64,000 nt of DNA. Source: Burkholderia sp. USMB20 (GTDB lineage Bacteria > Pseudomonadota > Gammaproteobacteria > Burkholderiales > Burkholderiaceae). A program made the translations under genes and the position numbers. Every line of letters starts with the position of its first letter. The first letter of the stretch is position 1. Shown one piece after another: positions 48,974 through 58,976 of this stretch. The stretch lies in NCBI RefSeq assembly GCF_000949135.2, contig NZ_JTAN02000018.1:62001-126000 (forward strand), read 5' to 3'. The notes beneath the pieces were generated by a model, which saw only the letters and a list, made by a program, of their open reading frames with translations, made no database searches and had not been told where the DNA came from.

Positions 48974-49383
48974 CGATATTTCCCCGTATTGATCGTGCCG
49001 CCGGAAAGGTCGGTTCCGGCGGCCGGCATTCACGCAATGGCCCGTCATGCCGCGCGTCCTGCCCCCGTCCGGCTCGTGGCCGGCGCCGGGCGCGGCGCGC
49101 CTGTGTTGTCGTTGCGTCTTCTACGGCCTCGATCGGCGCGCCTTGAGTCCGGACAAACACCGATCCGGTCCCGCGCGGCGCGACGAAAGGCGGACACGCC
49201 GCAGCGTTATACCCGGCCAAAAAAGGGGGCCATGGGTCGAATCGTCGTAGCAATGTCCGAATCGCGACAAAACTTGGCCGGACATTCTCGATACGCCACA
49301 TTAGACTTCTTTGACGCAACAACGATTCGAACGCGCCGATCCCCATCAGAGCGCGTCCCGTCACCTCAACTCGCTCAGCTCAC
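48974..49383. other. Intergenic region between divergent genes (410 bp)
   Basis: It separates the chemoreceptor and the Fsr-type exporter and should hold both promoters. A minus-strand TATAAC lies near 49205-49210, but without a fitting -35. No small ORF with a ribosome site, RNA structure or repeat could be supported. Confidence 0.45.
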
Positions 49384-50622
49384 ATGGAAACCAGCCTCGA
49401 TACGGGCGCCGGCACCGCCGCCGCCGCCCAGCCGTCTGCTCCACGCGCCCCGCGTACCGTCTATCCGGTGCTCGGCGCGATCAGCTTCTCGCACATGCTC
49501 AACGACATGATCCAGTCGTTGATCCTCGCGATCTATCCGATGCTCAAGAGCCAGTTCGCGCTGTCGTTCGCGCAGATCGGCCTGATCACGCTGACCTACC
49601 AGATCACCGCGTCGCTGCTGCAGCCGCTCGTCGGCCTGTATACGGACAAGCGGCCGAAGCCCTATTCGCTGCCGGTCGGGATGGGCTTCACGCTCGCGGG
49701 GCTGCTGCTGATGTCGGCCGCGCCGAACTTCGCGACGCTGCTGGCGGCGGCGGCGCTGGTCGGCTGCGGCTCGTCGGTGTTCCATCCGGAATCGTCACGC
49801 GTCGCGCGGATGGCGTCGGGCGGCCAGCACGGGCTCGCGCAGTCGCTGTTCCAGGTCGGCGGCAACGCCGGTTCGGCACTCGGCCCGCTGCTCGCCGCGC
49901 TCGTGATCATCCCGCACGGCCAGCACAGCATCGCGTGGTTCTCGGCGGCCGCGCTCGTCGCGATGGTCGTGCTCACGCAGATCGGCCACTGGTACAAGAA
50001 GCATCCGTCGATGAAGAAGAAGGCGGCGCCGGCCGGCCATCCGACGCTGTCGCCGGGCCGCGTGCTCGCCGCGATCGGCGTGCTGGTGCTGCTGGTGTTC
50101 TCGAAGTACTTCTATCTCGCGAGCATCAACAGCTATTTCACGTTCTACCTGATCGACAAGTTCCACCTGTCGGTGCAGGCCGCGCAGATCCACCTGTTCG
50201 TGTTCCTCGCGGCGGTCGCGGCCGGCACGCTGATCGGCGGGCCGGTCGGCGACCGGATCGGCCGCAAGTACGTGATCTGGGTGTCGATCCTCGGCGTCGC
50301 GCCGTTCACGCTGCTGCTGCCGTACGCGAACCTGTTCTGGACGAGCGTGCTGAGCGTGATCATCGGCGTCGTGCTGGCGTCGGCGTTCGCCGCGATCCTC
50401 GTCTATGCGACGGAGCTGATGCCCGGCAAGGTCGGGATGGTCGCCGGCCTGTTCTTCGGCTTCGCGTTCGGCCTGGGCGGCGTGGGCGCCGCCGTGCTCG
50501 GCCAGCTCGCCGACGCGACGAGCATCACGTTCGTCTACAAGGTGTGCTCGTTCCTGCCGCTGATCGGCGTGCTGACGGTGTTCTTGCCGAACCTCGAAAG
50601 CAGCCGGCGCAAGAAGGCGTGA
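49384..50622 (+). CDS. MFS exporter, fosmidomycin-resistance (Fsr) family
   Basis: A 412-residue, 12-helix MFS carrier. SFSHMLNDMIQSLILAIYPML (first helix, in segments), VGCGSSVFHPESSRVARMASGG and the later GPVGDRIGRKYVIWVSI loop are typical of Fsr proteins, which export fosmidomycin and probably native substrates. It stands alone, followed by an inverted repeat that may terminate it. Confidence 0.9.
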   Translation: METSLDTGAGTAAAAQPSAPRAPRTVYPVLGAISFSHMLNDMIQSLILAIYPMLKSQFALSFAQIGLITLTYQITASLLQPLVGLYTDKRPKPYSLPVGMGFTLAGLLLMSAAPNFATLLAAAALVGCGSSVFHPESSRVARMASGGQHGLAQSLFQVGGNAGSALGPLLAALVIIPHGQHSIAWFSAAALVAMVVLTQIGHWYKKHPSMKKKAAPAGHPTLSPGRVLAAIGVLVLLVFSKYFYLASINSYFTFYLIDKFHLSVQAAQIHLFVFLAAVAAGTLIGGPVGDRIGRKYVIWVSILGVAPFTLLLPYANLFWTSVLSVIIGVVLASAFAAILVYATELMPGKVGMVAGLFFGFAFGLGGVGAAVLGQLADATSITFVYKVCSFLPLIGVLTVFLPNLESSRRKKA

Positions 50623-50625
50623 CGA

Positions 50626-50655
50626 AACGGCCGCGGCTTGAGTGCCGCGGCCGTT
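50626..50655 (+). terminator. Probable terminator after the Fsr-type gene
   Basis: AACGGCCGCGGC (50626-50637) pairs perfectly with GCCGCGGCCGTT (50644-50655) around a 6-nt loop, 4 nt after the stop codon. The T-tract is minimal. Confidence 0.6.
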
Positions 50656-50693
50656 GGCTCAACAACCTTGCGAAACGTTTCGTTGAGCGGTTA

Positions 50694-50966
50694 TCAGTGC
50701 CGGGGTTCTCGTGTGCCGCGACCGAACATTCGCGCACCCAGCCAGACCAGCACGATCGCGATCACGAAGCTGACGCCGAGCATGGTGCTGATCAGGATGT
50801 CGCCCTGGCCGTGAACACCGAGCGTTTCGAACACGCGGAACAGCGGCTCGAACGCTCGCCACCCCGCCCCGCTTTGAAACCATTCATCCAGCGGGGAATT
50901 CGCCAGGCCGAGATAGACCGGGATCGTCAAGACGATCGCTGCAAGCAGGCGGACAAGCACTTTCAT
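50694..50966 (-). CDS. Small two-helix membrane protein, unknown function
   Basis: A 90-residue protein with an N-terminal hydrophobic segment (about residues 5-22), a short soluble loop and a second segment (about 60-80) ending in a basic tail GARMFGRGTREPRH. No family was recognised and the ribosome site is weak. It lies between the Fsr-type gene and the nucleosidase gene; the 75-bp gap to the latter would allow cotranscription. Confidence 0.6.
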   Translation of the reverse strand: MKVLVRLLAAIVLTIPVYLGLANSPLDEWFQSGAGWRAFEPLFRVFETLGVHGQGDILISTMLGVSFVIAIVLVWLGARMFGRGTREPRH

Positions 50967-51041
50967 TGGACGATCACTCGACCGTAGTACGTCATCCCGG
51001 TGCCCGGAATCGTGGCACCGGCCTGCGACTTCAGGACTTGC

Positions 51042-51851
51042 CTACACGATGGCTGCACCATTCTCCGTCGCATGCAACGTCAGGAACCGCTTGAGGATGC
51101 CGGACGAATAGCTGCTCGCGATCGCCGACAGGAAGTGCGAGAACGACTGCGTCGCGTGATCGTCGGCCGTATCGGAGATCGTGCGCACGATGGCGAACGG
51201 CACGTCGTGTTCGGCACACACCTGCGCGATCGCCGCGCCTTCCATCTCGACCGCGAGCGCGTCCGGCAGCGCGTCGCGCAGCGCGACGACTTCCCGCTCG
51301 CTCGACACGAAGCGGTCGCCGCTGATGATCAGCCCGCCATGCAGCGTCCCGCCGGCGAGCCCGAAACGCGCGGCGAACTGCGCGCCCTCCTCGGCGACGA
51401 ACAGCGTGCACGCGGCCTTCAGGCGGGCCGTCAGCGCGCCGTCGGTCGCGAACCGCGTGATGCCGAGCAGCGGCACCTCGTAGCGCGGAAACAGCGGCGA
51501 CGCATCGAGATCGTGCTGCAGCAGCGTATCGGCGACGACGACGTCGCCGATACGCACCGTGCGCGACACGCCGCCGGCGACACCGGTGAACACGACGCCG
51601 GACACACCGAACACATGGATCAGCGCACTGACGGTGGCGGAAGCCGCGACCTTGCCGACCCGCGCGAGCGTGACGACGCAGGCCGCGCCGTGCACGGTGC
51701 CGACGTGGTAGTCGCGGCGGCCGAGCGTGATCGTCTTCATCACGCCGTCGGCGCGCATCGCGGCGATCAGGTCGCCGAGTTCCTCGGGCAGCGCGGCCAG
51801 AATGCCGAGCGGACGCGTCGATACCGTTTCAACCATGTCGATGCTCATCAT
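51042..51851 (-). CDS. 5'-methylthioadenosine/S-adenosylhomocysteine nucleosidase-like phosphorylase
   Basis: A 269-residue PNP/UDP-family protein that cleaves the glycosidic bond of MTA and SAH. Visible are LGILAALPEELGDL with the acid Glu, the VFTGVAGGVS phosphate/ribose loop, VEMEGAAIAQVCAEHDVPFAIVRTISDTAD with the ribose-binding Glu and catalytic Asp. It is longer than E. coli MtnN (232 residues). The first ATG overlaps the uvrD stop (ATGA), indicating coupling to uvrD upstream. Confidence 0.88.
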   Translation of the reverse strand: MMSIDMVETVSTRPLGILAALPEELGDLIAAMRADGVMKTITLGRRDYHVGTVHGAACVVTLARVGKVAASATVSALIHVFGVSGVVFTGVAGGVSRTVRIGDVVVADTLLQHDLDASPLFPRYEVPLLGITRFATDGALTARLKAACTLFVAEEGAQFAARFGLAGGTLHGGLIISGDRFVSSEREVVALRDALPDALAVEMEGAAIAQVCAEHDVPFAIVRTISDTADDHATQSFSHFLSAIASSYSSGILKRFLTLHATENGAAIV

Positions 51852-54211
51852 TCCACCGCCTGCAGTTTCGCGACCGCCAGCGCGAGCCATTTTTCGCCGT
51901 GCCGCTTGAACTTCACCTGCGCCTTCGCATCGGCGCCGCTGCCTTCAAGCGCGGTGACCGTGCCCTCGCCGAACTTGGTATGGAAGACCGGCTGGCCGAC
52001 GCGGAAACCGGTGTCGGCCGCGCGCTGCTTGTTCGCGAAGGCCGGCAGCGGCGCGGTGACCGCCGCGTCGACGACCTGCTCGCGGCTGCCGCCGCCCGGC
52101 CGCGCGAACCAGTCGCGCCCCCAGCCGGCGTTGTCCGAGCGGCCGCCCCAGCGCGAGCCGGCCTCTACCTTCGGCGTGAGCCACTTCAGCACGTGCTCCG
52201 GCAGTTCGTCGAAGAAGCGCGAGCGCACGTTGTAGCGCGTCTGGCCGTGCAGCATCCGGCTCTGCGCGAACGACAGGTAGAGCCGCTCCTTCGCGCGCGT
52301 GATCGCGACGTACATCAGCCGGCGCTCTTCCTCGAGGCCGTCCGATTCGAGCACGCTGTTCTCGTGCGGGAACAGCCCTTCCTCGAGGCCGGTGATGAAC
52401 ACGGCCGAGAATTCGAGGCCCTTCGCCGCGTGCACCGTCATCAGCTGCACCGCGTCCTGGCCGGCCTGCGCCTGGTTGTCGCCGGCTTCGAGCGACGCGT
52501 GCGACAGGAAGCCCGCGAGCGGCGTCATCGTGTCGGGGTTCTGCGCGGGGTCGCCGAGCGGCGCCGGGTCGAGCACGTCGACCGACGGATCGCCTGCGTC
52601 CATGCCGAGCTCCGGCGCCGCGATCGCGCCCGCGCGCAGCGGAATCGAGCGGGCCGGTGCGTCGAGCCCGTAGCCTTCCTCGCTGACGAACGCGGTGGCC
52701 GCGTTCACGAGTTCCTGCAGGTTCTCGAGGCGGTCCTGGCCTTCGCGCTCGCCCTGGTAGAAATCGGCGAGGCCGCTCGCGCGCACGACGTATTCGACCG
52801 TCTCAGGCAGGCTCATCTGCTGCGTCTCGGCGCGCATCTTCGCGATCAGCGTTGCGAACGCGCCGAGGCTCGTGCCGGCCTTGCCTGTCACGTACGGAAT
52901 CGCGGCGGCCATCGAGCAGTCGTACAGGCGCGCGGCGTCCGCGAGCTGCTCGATCGAGCGCGCGCCGATCCCGCGCGTCGGGAAATTCACGACACGCACG
53001 AACGCGGTGTCGTCGTTCGGGTTGTCGATCAGCCGCAGGTACGCGAGCGCGTGCTTCACTTCCTGGCGCTCGAAGAAGCGCAGGCCGCCGTACACGCGAT
53101 ACGGGATGCCCGACGTCATCAGCGTGTGCTCGATCGCGCGCGACTGCGCGTTGCTGCGATACAGGACGGCCACCTCGCTGCGCGACATCCCGGTGTTGAT
53201 CAGCGAGCGGATCTCCTCGACGATCCAGCCGGCCTCCTGCGCATCGGTGCTCGCCTCGTACACGCGCACGGGCTCGCCATGGCCGGCGTCGGTGCGCAGG
53301 TTCTTGCCGAGGCGATGCGCGTTGTTCGAGATCAGCTGGTTCGCCGCATCGAGGATGTTGCCGTGCGACCGGTAGTTCTGCTCGAGCTTGATCAGGTTGC
53401 GCACGCGGAATTCGTCTTCGAAGTCGCGCATGTTGCCGACGTTCGCGCCGCGGAACGCGTAGATCGACTGGTCGTCGTCGCCGACCGCGAAGATCGCGTT
53501 CTCGCCGCCCGCGAGCATCTTGAGCCACGCGTACTGCAGCTTGTTGGTGTCCTGGAACTCGTCGACGAGGATGTGCCTGAAACGCGCCTGGTAGTGCGCG
53601 CGCAGCGGCGCGTTGTACGCGAGCAGCTCGTAGCAGCGCAGCAGCAGCTCGGGGAAATCGACGACGCCCTCGCGCTGGCACTGCTGGTCGTACGCCTGGT
53701 ACAGCTCGACGAACTTGCGGTTGAAGTTGTCGGACGCGTCGACCTTGTCGGGTCGCAGCCCCTGCTCCTTCGCGTTGTTGATGAAGTACTGGACGTTCTT
53801 CGGCGGGTATTTCTCGTCGTCGACGTTCGCCGCCTTCATCAGCCGCTTGATCGCCGACAGCTGGTCGGCCGTGTCGAGGATCTGGAAGGTCTGCGGCAGG
53901 CCGGCGTCGCGCCAGTGCGTGCGCAGCATCCGGTTGCACAGCCCGTGGAACGTGCCGATCCACATCCCGCGCGTGTCGATCGGCATCATCGCCGACAGCC
54001 GCGCCATCATCTCGCGCGCGGCCTTGTTCGTGAAGGTGACGGCGAGCACGGTGGCCGGCGATGCGTAGCCCTGCTGGATCAGCCACGCGATACGCGTGAT
54101 CAGCACGCGGGTCTTGCCGCTGCCCGCCCCCGCGAGGATCAGCGCCGGTTCGTTCGGCAGCGTGACGGCGGCGTATTGTTCAGGGTTCAGATTGGCGAGC
54201 AGATCGGGCAT
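51848..54211 (-). CDS. uvrD: ATP-dependent DNA helicase UvrD/PcrA
   Basis: A 787-residue SF1A 3'-5' helicase. Walker A AGAGSGKTRVL lies near residue 31, Walker B VDEFQDTN near 220, then GDDDQSIYAFRGA, the motif V/VI region MTVHAAKGLEFSAVF and VAITRAKERLYL. The C-terminal 55 residues form a Tudor-like tail (VFHTKFGEGTVTALEG) that binds RNA polymerase in UvrD/PcrA. Start MPDLLANLNPEQ at 54211. It acts in nucleotide-excision and mismatch repair. The stop overlaps the nucleosidase ATG. Confidence 0.96.
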   Translation of the reverse strand: MPDLLANLNPEQYAAVTLPNEPALILAGAGSGKTRVLITRIAWLIQQGYASPATVLAVTFTNKAAREMMARLSAMMPIDTRGMWIGTFHGLCNRMLRTHWRDAGLPQTFQILDTADQLSAIKRLMKAANVDDEKYPPKNVQYFINNAKEQGLRPDKVDASDNFNRKFVELYQAYDQQCQREGVVDFPELLLRCYELLAYNAPLRAHYQARFRHILVDEFQDTNKLQYAWLKMLAGGENAIFAVGDDDQSIYAFRGANVGNMRDFEDEFRVRNLIKLEQNYRSHGNILDAANQLISNNAHRLGKNLRTDAGHGEPVRVYEASTDAQEAGWIVEEIRSLINTGMSRSEVAVLYRSNAQSRAIEHTLMTSGIPYRVYGGLRFFERQEVKHALAYLRLIDNPNDDTAFVRVVNFPTRGIGARSIEQLADAARLYDCSMAAAIPYVTGKAGTSLGAFATLIAKMRAETQQMSLPETVEYVVRASGLADFYQGEREGQDRLENLQELVNAATAFVSEEGYGLDAPARSIPLRAGAIAAPELGMDAGDPSVDVLDPAPLGDPAQNPDTMTPLAGFLSHASLEAGDNQAQAGQDAVQLMTVHAAKGLEFSAVFITGLEEGLFPHENSVLESDGLEEERRLMYVAITRAKERLYLSFAQSRMLHGQTRYNVRSRFFDELPEHVLKWLTPKVEAGSRWGGRSDNAGWGRDWFARPGGGSREQVVDAAVTAPLPAFANKQRAADTGFRVGQPVFHTKFGEGTVTALEGSGADAKAQVKFKRHGEKWLALAVAKLQAVE

Positions 54212-54250
54212 GGAGCGGCAGCGGACGTGCGAGAAAAATGCGGACCCGCC

Positions 54251-54256
54251 ATTATA
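54251..54256 (-). promoter_or_regulatory. Candidate -10 element for uvrD
   Basis: A perfect TATAAT on the minus strand lies 40 bp before the uvrD ATG. No strong -35 is visible at 16-18 bp. Position and lone AT-richness support it. Confidence 0.35.
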
Positions 54257-54371
54257 AGTCGGCCGCGCGATGCCGTTTCCGATCCGTTGTGCCGCGGGCC
54301 GTCGCCCGCGCTGCGCGCCCCTTGCGACCCGCCCGCGCGGGCAAGCGATGGCTGGCCGATGTGCATCCATT

Positions 54372-54377
54372 TATAAT
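54372..54377 (+). promoter_or_regulatory. Candidate -10 element for valS
   Basis: A perfect TATAAT lies 49 bp before the valS ATG. The -35 region is poor. The surrounding 30 bp are AT-rich compared with the rest of the window. Confidence 0.4.
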
Positions 54378-54425
54378 TGTCAGATTCGGCATCCAATTCA
54401 CGCATTTTTCGGCAGATTTCCAACC

Positions 54426-57293
54426 ATGAGCGACAGCACGCTTGCGAAGAGTTTCGAGCCCCACACCATCGAGTCCCAATGGGGGCCGGAGTGGGAAAAA
54501 CGCGGCTATGCCGCCCCGGCATTCGACCCGGCGCGTCCCGATTTCGCGATCCAGCTGCCGCCGCCGAACGTCACCGGCACGCTGCACATGGGCCACGCGT
54601 TCAACCAGACGATCATGGACGGCCTCGCCCGCTACCACCGGATGCTCGGCGAGAACACGCTGTGGGTGCCCGGCACCGACCACGCGGGGATCGCGACCCA
54701 GATCGTCGTCGAGCGCCAGCTCGACGCGCAGGGCGTATCGCGCCATGACCTCGGCCGCGAGAAGTTCGTCGAGCGCGTGTGGGAGTGGAAGCAGCAGTCC
54801 GGCTCGACGATCACGGGCCAGGTGCGCCGCCTCGGCGCGTCGACCGACTGGTCGCGCGAATATTTCACGATGGACGACAAGATGTCGGCCGCCGTGCGCG
54901 ACGTGTTCGTCACGCTGTACGAACAGGGCCTGATCTACCGCGGCAAGCGCCTCGTGAACTGGGATCCGGTGCTGCTCACCGCGGTGTCCGACCTCGAAGT
55001 CGCGAGCGAGGAGGAAAACGGCCACCTGTGGCACATCCGCTACCCGCTCGTCGACGGTTCGGGCTCGCTGACCGTCGCGACCACGCGTCCGGAAACGATG
55101 CTCGGCGACGTCGCGCTGATGGTCCACCCGGAAGACGAGCGCTACGCGCACCTGATCGGCAAGCTCGTCACGCTGCCGCTGACGGGCCGCGAGATCCCGG
55201 TGATCGCCGACGACTACGTCGACCGCGAGTTCGGCACGGGCGTCGTGAAGGTCACGCCCGCGCACGACTTCAACGACTACCAGGTCGGCCTGCGCCACAA
55301 CCTCGCGCCGATCGAGATCCTCACGCTCGACGCGAAGATCAACGACAACGGCCCCGAGCAGTATCGCGGCCTCGACCGCTTCGACGCGCGCAAGGCGATC
55401 GTCGCCGACCTCGATGCGGAGGGCTTCCTCGACTCCGTGAAGCCGCACAAGCTGATGGTGCCGCGCGGCGACCGCACGGGCGTCGTGATCGAGCCGATGC
55501 TGACCGACCAGTGGTTCGTCGCGATGACGAAGCCGGCGCCGGAAGGCACGTTCAACCCGGGCAAGTCGATCACCGAAACGTCGCTCGACGTCGTGCGCAG
55601 CGGCCAGATCAAGTTCGTGCCGGAAAACTGGACGACCACCTACTACCAGTGGCTCGAGAACATCCAGGACTGGTGCATCTCGCGCCAGCTGTGGTGGGGC
55701 CACCAGATTCCCGCGTGGTACGGCGAGAACGGCGAGGTGTTCGTCGCACGCAACGAGGAAGAAGCGCGCGCGCAGGCTGCCGCCAAGGGCTACACCGGCG
55801 CGCTGAAGCGCGACGAGGACGTGCTCGACACGTGGTTCTCGTCGGCGCTCGTGCCGTTCTCGTCGCTCGGCTGGCCGAACGAAACGCCTGAACTGCAGCA
55901 CTTCCTGCCGTCGTCGGTGCTCGTCACCGGCTTCGACATCATCTTCTTCTGGGTCGCCCGGATGGTGATGATGACGACGCACTTCACCGGCAAGGTGCCG
56001 TTCCACACCGTCTACGTGCACGGTCTCGTGCGCGACGCGGAAGGCCAGAAGATGTCGAAGAGCAAGGGCAACACGCTCGACCCGATCGACATCGTCGACG
56101 GCATCGACCTCGAAACGCTGGTCGCAAAGCGTACGACCGGCCTGATGAACCCGAAGCAGGCCGCGACCATCGAGAAGAAGACGCGCAAGGAATTCCCGGA
56201 CGGCATCGCCGCGTTCGGCACCGACGCGCTGCGCTTCACGATGGCGTCGATGGCGACGCTCGGCCGCAACGTGAACTTCGACCTCGCGCGCTGCGAAGGC
56301 TATCGCAACTTCTGCAACAAGCTGTGGAACGCGACGCGCTTCGTGCTGATGAACTGCGAAGGCCACGACTGCGGCGCCGACAAGCCGGAAGTGTGCGGCG
56401 CGGGCGACTGCGGCCCCGGCGGCTACCTCGACTTCTCGGCGGCCGACCGCTGGATCGTGTCGCTCCTGCAGCGCACCGAGGCCGACATCGCGAAGGGCTT
56501 CGCCGATTACCGCTTCGACAACATCGCGACCAGCATCTACAAGTTCGTGTGGGACGAGTACTGCGACTGGTACCTCGAACTCGCGAAGGTGCAGATCCAG
56601 AACGGCACGCCGGAACAGCAGCGCGCGACGCGCCGCACGCTGCTGCGTGTGCTGGAAACGGTGCTGCGCCTCGCGCACCCGATCATCCCGTTCATCACCG
56701 AAGCGCTCTGGCAGAAGGTCGCGCCGCTCGCCGGCCGTTATCCGCAAGGCAAGGCGGAGGGCGAAGCGTCGCTGATGACGCAGGCGTATCCGGTCGCGAA
56801 CCTGCAGAAGATCGACGAGGCGTCCGAACAATGGGCGGCCGACCTGAAGGCGATCGTCGACGCGTGCCGCAACCTGCGCGGCGAGATGAACCTGTCGCCG
56901 GCGACCAAGGTGCCGCTGCTCGCGGCCGGCGATGCCGAGCGCCTGCGCTCGTTCGCGCCGTACGTGCAAGCCCTCGCGCGCCTGTCGGAAGTGCAGATCC
57001 TGGCCGACGAAGCGACCCTCGACAAGGAAGCGCACGGCGCGCCGATCGCGATCGTGGGCCCGAACAAGCTGGTGCTGAAGGTGGAAATCGACGTCGCGGC
57101 CGAACGCGAGCGCCTGTCGAAGGAAATCGCGCGCCTGACGGGCGAGATCGCGAAGTGCAATGCGAAGCTCGGCAACGAGGCGTTCGTCGCGAAAGCCCCG
57201 CCGGCCGTGGTCGAGCAGGAGCAGAAGCGCGTCGCCGAATTCCAGAGCACGCTCGAAAAACTGCGCGCTCAGCTCGATCGGTTGCCTGCGTAA
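54426..57293 (+). CDS. valS: Valine--tRNA ligase
   Basis: A 955-residue class Ia synthetase. The HIGH-type motif is [12 protein letters not shown] (about residues 42-53) and the KMSKS loop is KMSKSKGN (about 542-549). Between them lies the CP1 editing domain with [10 protein letters not shown], which hydrolyses Thr-tRNA-Val. The anticodon-binding domain and a C-terminal coiled coil ([19 protein letters not shown]) follow. Divergent from uvrD and followed 87 bp later by galU. Confidence 0.98.
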   Translation: MSDSTLAKSFEPHTIESQWGPEWEKRGYAAPAFDPARPDFAIQLPPPNVTGTLHMGHAFNQTIMDGLARYHRMLGENTLWVPGTDHAGIATQIVVERQLDAQGVSRHDLGREKFVERVWEWKQQSGSTITGQVRRLGASTDWSREYFTMDDKMSAAVRDVFVTLYEQGLIYRGKRLVNWDPVLLTAVSDLEVASEEENGHLWHIRYPLVDGSGSLTVATTRPETMLGDVALMVHPEDERYAHLIGKLVTLPLTGREIPVIADDYVDREFGTGVVKVTPAHDFNDYQVGLRHNLAPIEILTLDAKINDNGPEQYRGLDRFDARKAIVADLDAEGFLDSVKPHKLMVPRGDRTGVVIEPMLTDQWFVAMTKPAPEGTFNPGKSITETSLDVVRSGQIKFVPENWTTTYYQWLENIQDWCISRQLWWGHQIPAWYGENGEVFVARNEEEARAQAAAKGYTGALKRDEDVLDTWFSSALVPFSSLGWPNETPELQHFLPSSVLVTGFDIIFFWVARMVMMTTHFTGKVPFHTVYVHGLVRDAEGQKMSKSKGNTLDPIDIVDGIDLETLVAKRTTGLMNPKQAATIEKKTRKEFPDGIAAFGTDALRFTMASMATLGRNVNFDLARCEGYRNFCNKLWNATRFVLMNCEGHDCGADKPEVCGAGDCGPGGYLDFSAADRWIVSLLQRTEADIAKGFADYRFDNIATSIYKFVWDEYCDWYLELAKVQIQNGTPEQQRATRRTLLRVLETVLRLAHPIIPFITEALWQKVAPLAGRYPQGKAEGEASLMTQAYPVANLQKIDEASEQWAADLKAIVDACRNLRGEMNLSPATKVPLLAAGDAERLRSFAPYVQALARLSEVQILADEATLDKEAHGAPIAIVGPNKLVLKVEIDVAAERERLSKEIARLTGEIAKCNAKLGNEAFVAKAPPAVVEQEQKRVAEFQSTLEKLRAQLDRLPA

Positions 57294-57319
57294 CAAACGG
57301 TAAGGTCGTTTGCGTTCAC

Positions 57320-57325
57320 TATAAT
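57320..57325 (+). promoter_or_regulatory. Candidate -10 element for galU
   Basis: TATAAT lies 56 bp before the galU ATG, in the valS-galU gap. No convincing -35 is seen. galU may therefore have its own promoter as well as read-through from valS. Confidence 0.4.
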
Positions 57326-57380
57326 CGGAACGTGAACATAGGCTGTCTGACAAGTCGATTACAGGAATAAAGGTTCGATC

Positions 57381-58265
57381 ATGTTGAAAGTCACCAAGGC
57401 GGTATTCCCCGTTGCCGGTCTCGGCACGCGGTTCCTCCCGGCAACGAAGGCGAGCCCGAAGGAAATGCTGCCCGTCGTCGACAAGCCGCTGATCCAGTAC
57501 GCAGTCGAGGAAGCGATCGCCGCGGGCATCACCGAGATGATCTTCGTGACCGGGCGCAGCAAGCGCGCGATCGAGGATCACTTCGACAAGTCGTACGAAG
57601 TCGAGGCCGAACTCGAGGCGCGCGGCAAGGAGAAGCTGCTCGAGCTCGTGCGCAGCATCAAGCCGAGCCATGTCGACTGCTTCTACGTGCGCCAGCCGGA
57701 AGCGCTCGGCCTCGGCCATGCGGTGCTGTGCGCGGAGAAGCTCGTCGCCGACAACCCGTTCGCGGTGATCCTCGCCGACGACCTGCTCGACGGCAACCCG
57801 CCCGTGATGAAGCAGATGGTCGACGTGTTCGACCACTATCACAGCTCGGTGATCGGCGTGGAAGAGATCCCGCCGTCGGAGACGAAGTCGTACGGCATCG
57901 TCGACGGCAAGGAGTGGGAAGAGTCGATCGTCAAGATGTCGGCGATCGTCGAGAAACCGGAGCCGGAAGTCGCGCCGTCGAACCTCGGCGTGGTCGGCCG
58001 CTACATCCTGAAGCCGCGGATCTTCGAACACCTGCGTGCGCTGAAGCCGGGCGCGGGCGGCGAGCTGCAGCTCACCGACGCGATCCAGGCGCTGCTCGCC
58101 GACGAACAGGTGCTGGCCTACAAGTACCAGGGCACGCGCTATGACTGCGGCAGCAAGCTCGGCTACCTGAAGGCAACGGTCGAGTTCGCGCTGCGCCACC
58201 CGGAAGTCGGCACCGACTTCGACGCGTACCTGCGCGCGCGCGGCAACGGGCAACCGGCTGCCTGA
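57381..58265 (+). CDS. galU: UTP--glucose-1-phosphate uridylyltransferase
   Basis: A 294-residue nucleotidyltransferase making UDP-glucose for LPS, exopolysaccharide and trehalose synthesis. The N-terminal nucleotide loop [38 protein letters not shown] (in segments, residues 7-44) is diagnostic, with [13 protein letters not shown] near 130 and the C-terminal [18 protein letters not shown]. Normal length. Confidence 0.97.
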   Translation: MLKVTKAVFPVAGLGTRFLPATKASPKEMLPVVDKPLIQYAVEEAIAAGITEMIFVTGRSKRAIEDHFDKSYEVEAELEARGKEKLLELVRSIKPSHVDCFYVRQPEALGLGHAVLCAEKLVADNPFAVILADDLLDGNPPVMKQMVDVFDHYHSSVIGVEEIPPSETKSYGIVDGKEWEESIVKMSAIVEKPEPEVAPSNLGVVGRYILKPRIFEHLRALKPGAGGELQLTDAIQALLADEQVLAYKYQGTRYDCGSKLGYLKATVEFALRHPEVGTDFDAYLRARGNGQPAA

Positions 58266-58324
58266 ACGCGGCACGGGCCGGCCTCGCCTCCCCGGCGGGC
58301 CGCCCTCGCGTCACGGCCGGCGCG

Positions 58325-58939
58325 TCAGCGCGTGACGGCCGGCTTCACCGAGACGACGCCCGGCATTGCGCCCGCGTCGTCTTTTTTCGTCTTCACGAGC
58401 CAGCCGTCACCCTGCTCGAACGGCAGCTTCGCGAGCGCGCTCTTCACGAGCGTCGGCGCGGCCTGCTGCGTGAGCGCATCGCGATCGCGCAGCGACGCCG
58501 ACACGCGATAGACGTCGACGCCCGTCTTCGCATCGACGAAACGCAGCGTCAGCACGTGGCGGTACACCTTGCCCGCGAACGGCAGCGCGAACGGCGCCGG
58601 TCCGTCGACGGTCACGCACGCGCTGCTTGCCGCGCCGCACTGGTCGGCCGTCGCCGCGACCGACGCCGGCTGCGTCGCATACGCGATCGACAGCCGGTAG
58701 CGCGCGGCCTGGCCAGGCTGCGCGTCGAAGCCGCGCTGCGCGAGCTCGTCGTGCACGAGCGTCTCGATCTGCCGGTATTCGGCATCGTCGGCCTGAGCGG
58801 CCGTGCGAACGAAATCGTAGCCGTGCGCACCGGATGCGAACGCATTCGGCTGCCCGAGCGCGCTCACGCCGGTCGTGACGCCGGCGCAACCCGTCAACAG
58901 CGACGCCGCCAGCGCGGCCGCTGCCCATTCCTTTCTCAT
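58325..58939 (-). CDS. DUF4136-type lipoprotein
   Basis: A 204-residue predicted lipoprotein: MRKEWAAAALAASLLTGCAG gives the lipobox LTGC (residues 15-18). The rest resembles DUF4136, with DFVRTAAQADDAEYRQIETLVHDELAQRGF and the C-terminal DVYRVSASLRDRDAL. GGGGGAAG lies 5 nt before the ATG; a TTG four codons upstream overlaps it and was rejected. It lies 37 bp after the CHASE2 kinase and probably ends that operon. Function unknown. Confidence 0.82.
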   Translation of the reverse strand: MRKEWAAAALAASLLTGCAGVTTGVSALGQPNAFASGAHGYDFVRTAAQADDAEYRQIETLVHDELAQRGFDAQPGQAARYRLSIAYATQPASVAATADQCGAASSACVTVDGPAPFALPFAGKVYRHVLTLRFVDAKTGVDVYRVSASLRDRDALTQQAAPTLVKSALAKLPFEQGDGWLVKTKKDDAGAMPGVVSVKPAVTR

Positions 58940-58976
58940 GACTTCCCCCAAATGCCTGCCGTCGTGCCCGGCCCTG

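Noticed and set aside
54252-58274. 1,340-codon minus-strand open frame opposite valS and galU
   Set aside because: Composition is that of antisense translation (Arg, Val, His, Asp rich); the plus strand encodes two certain genes.
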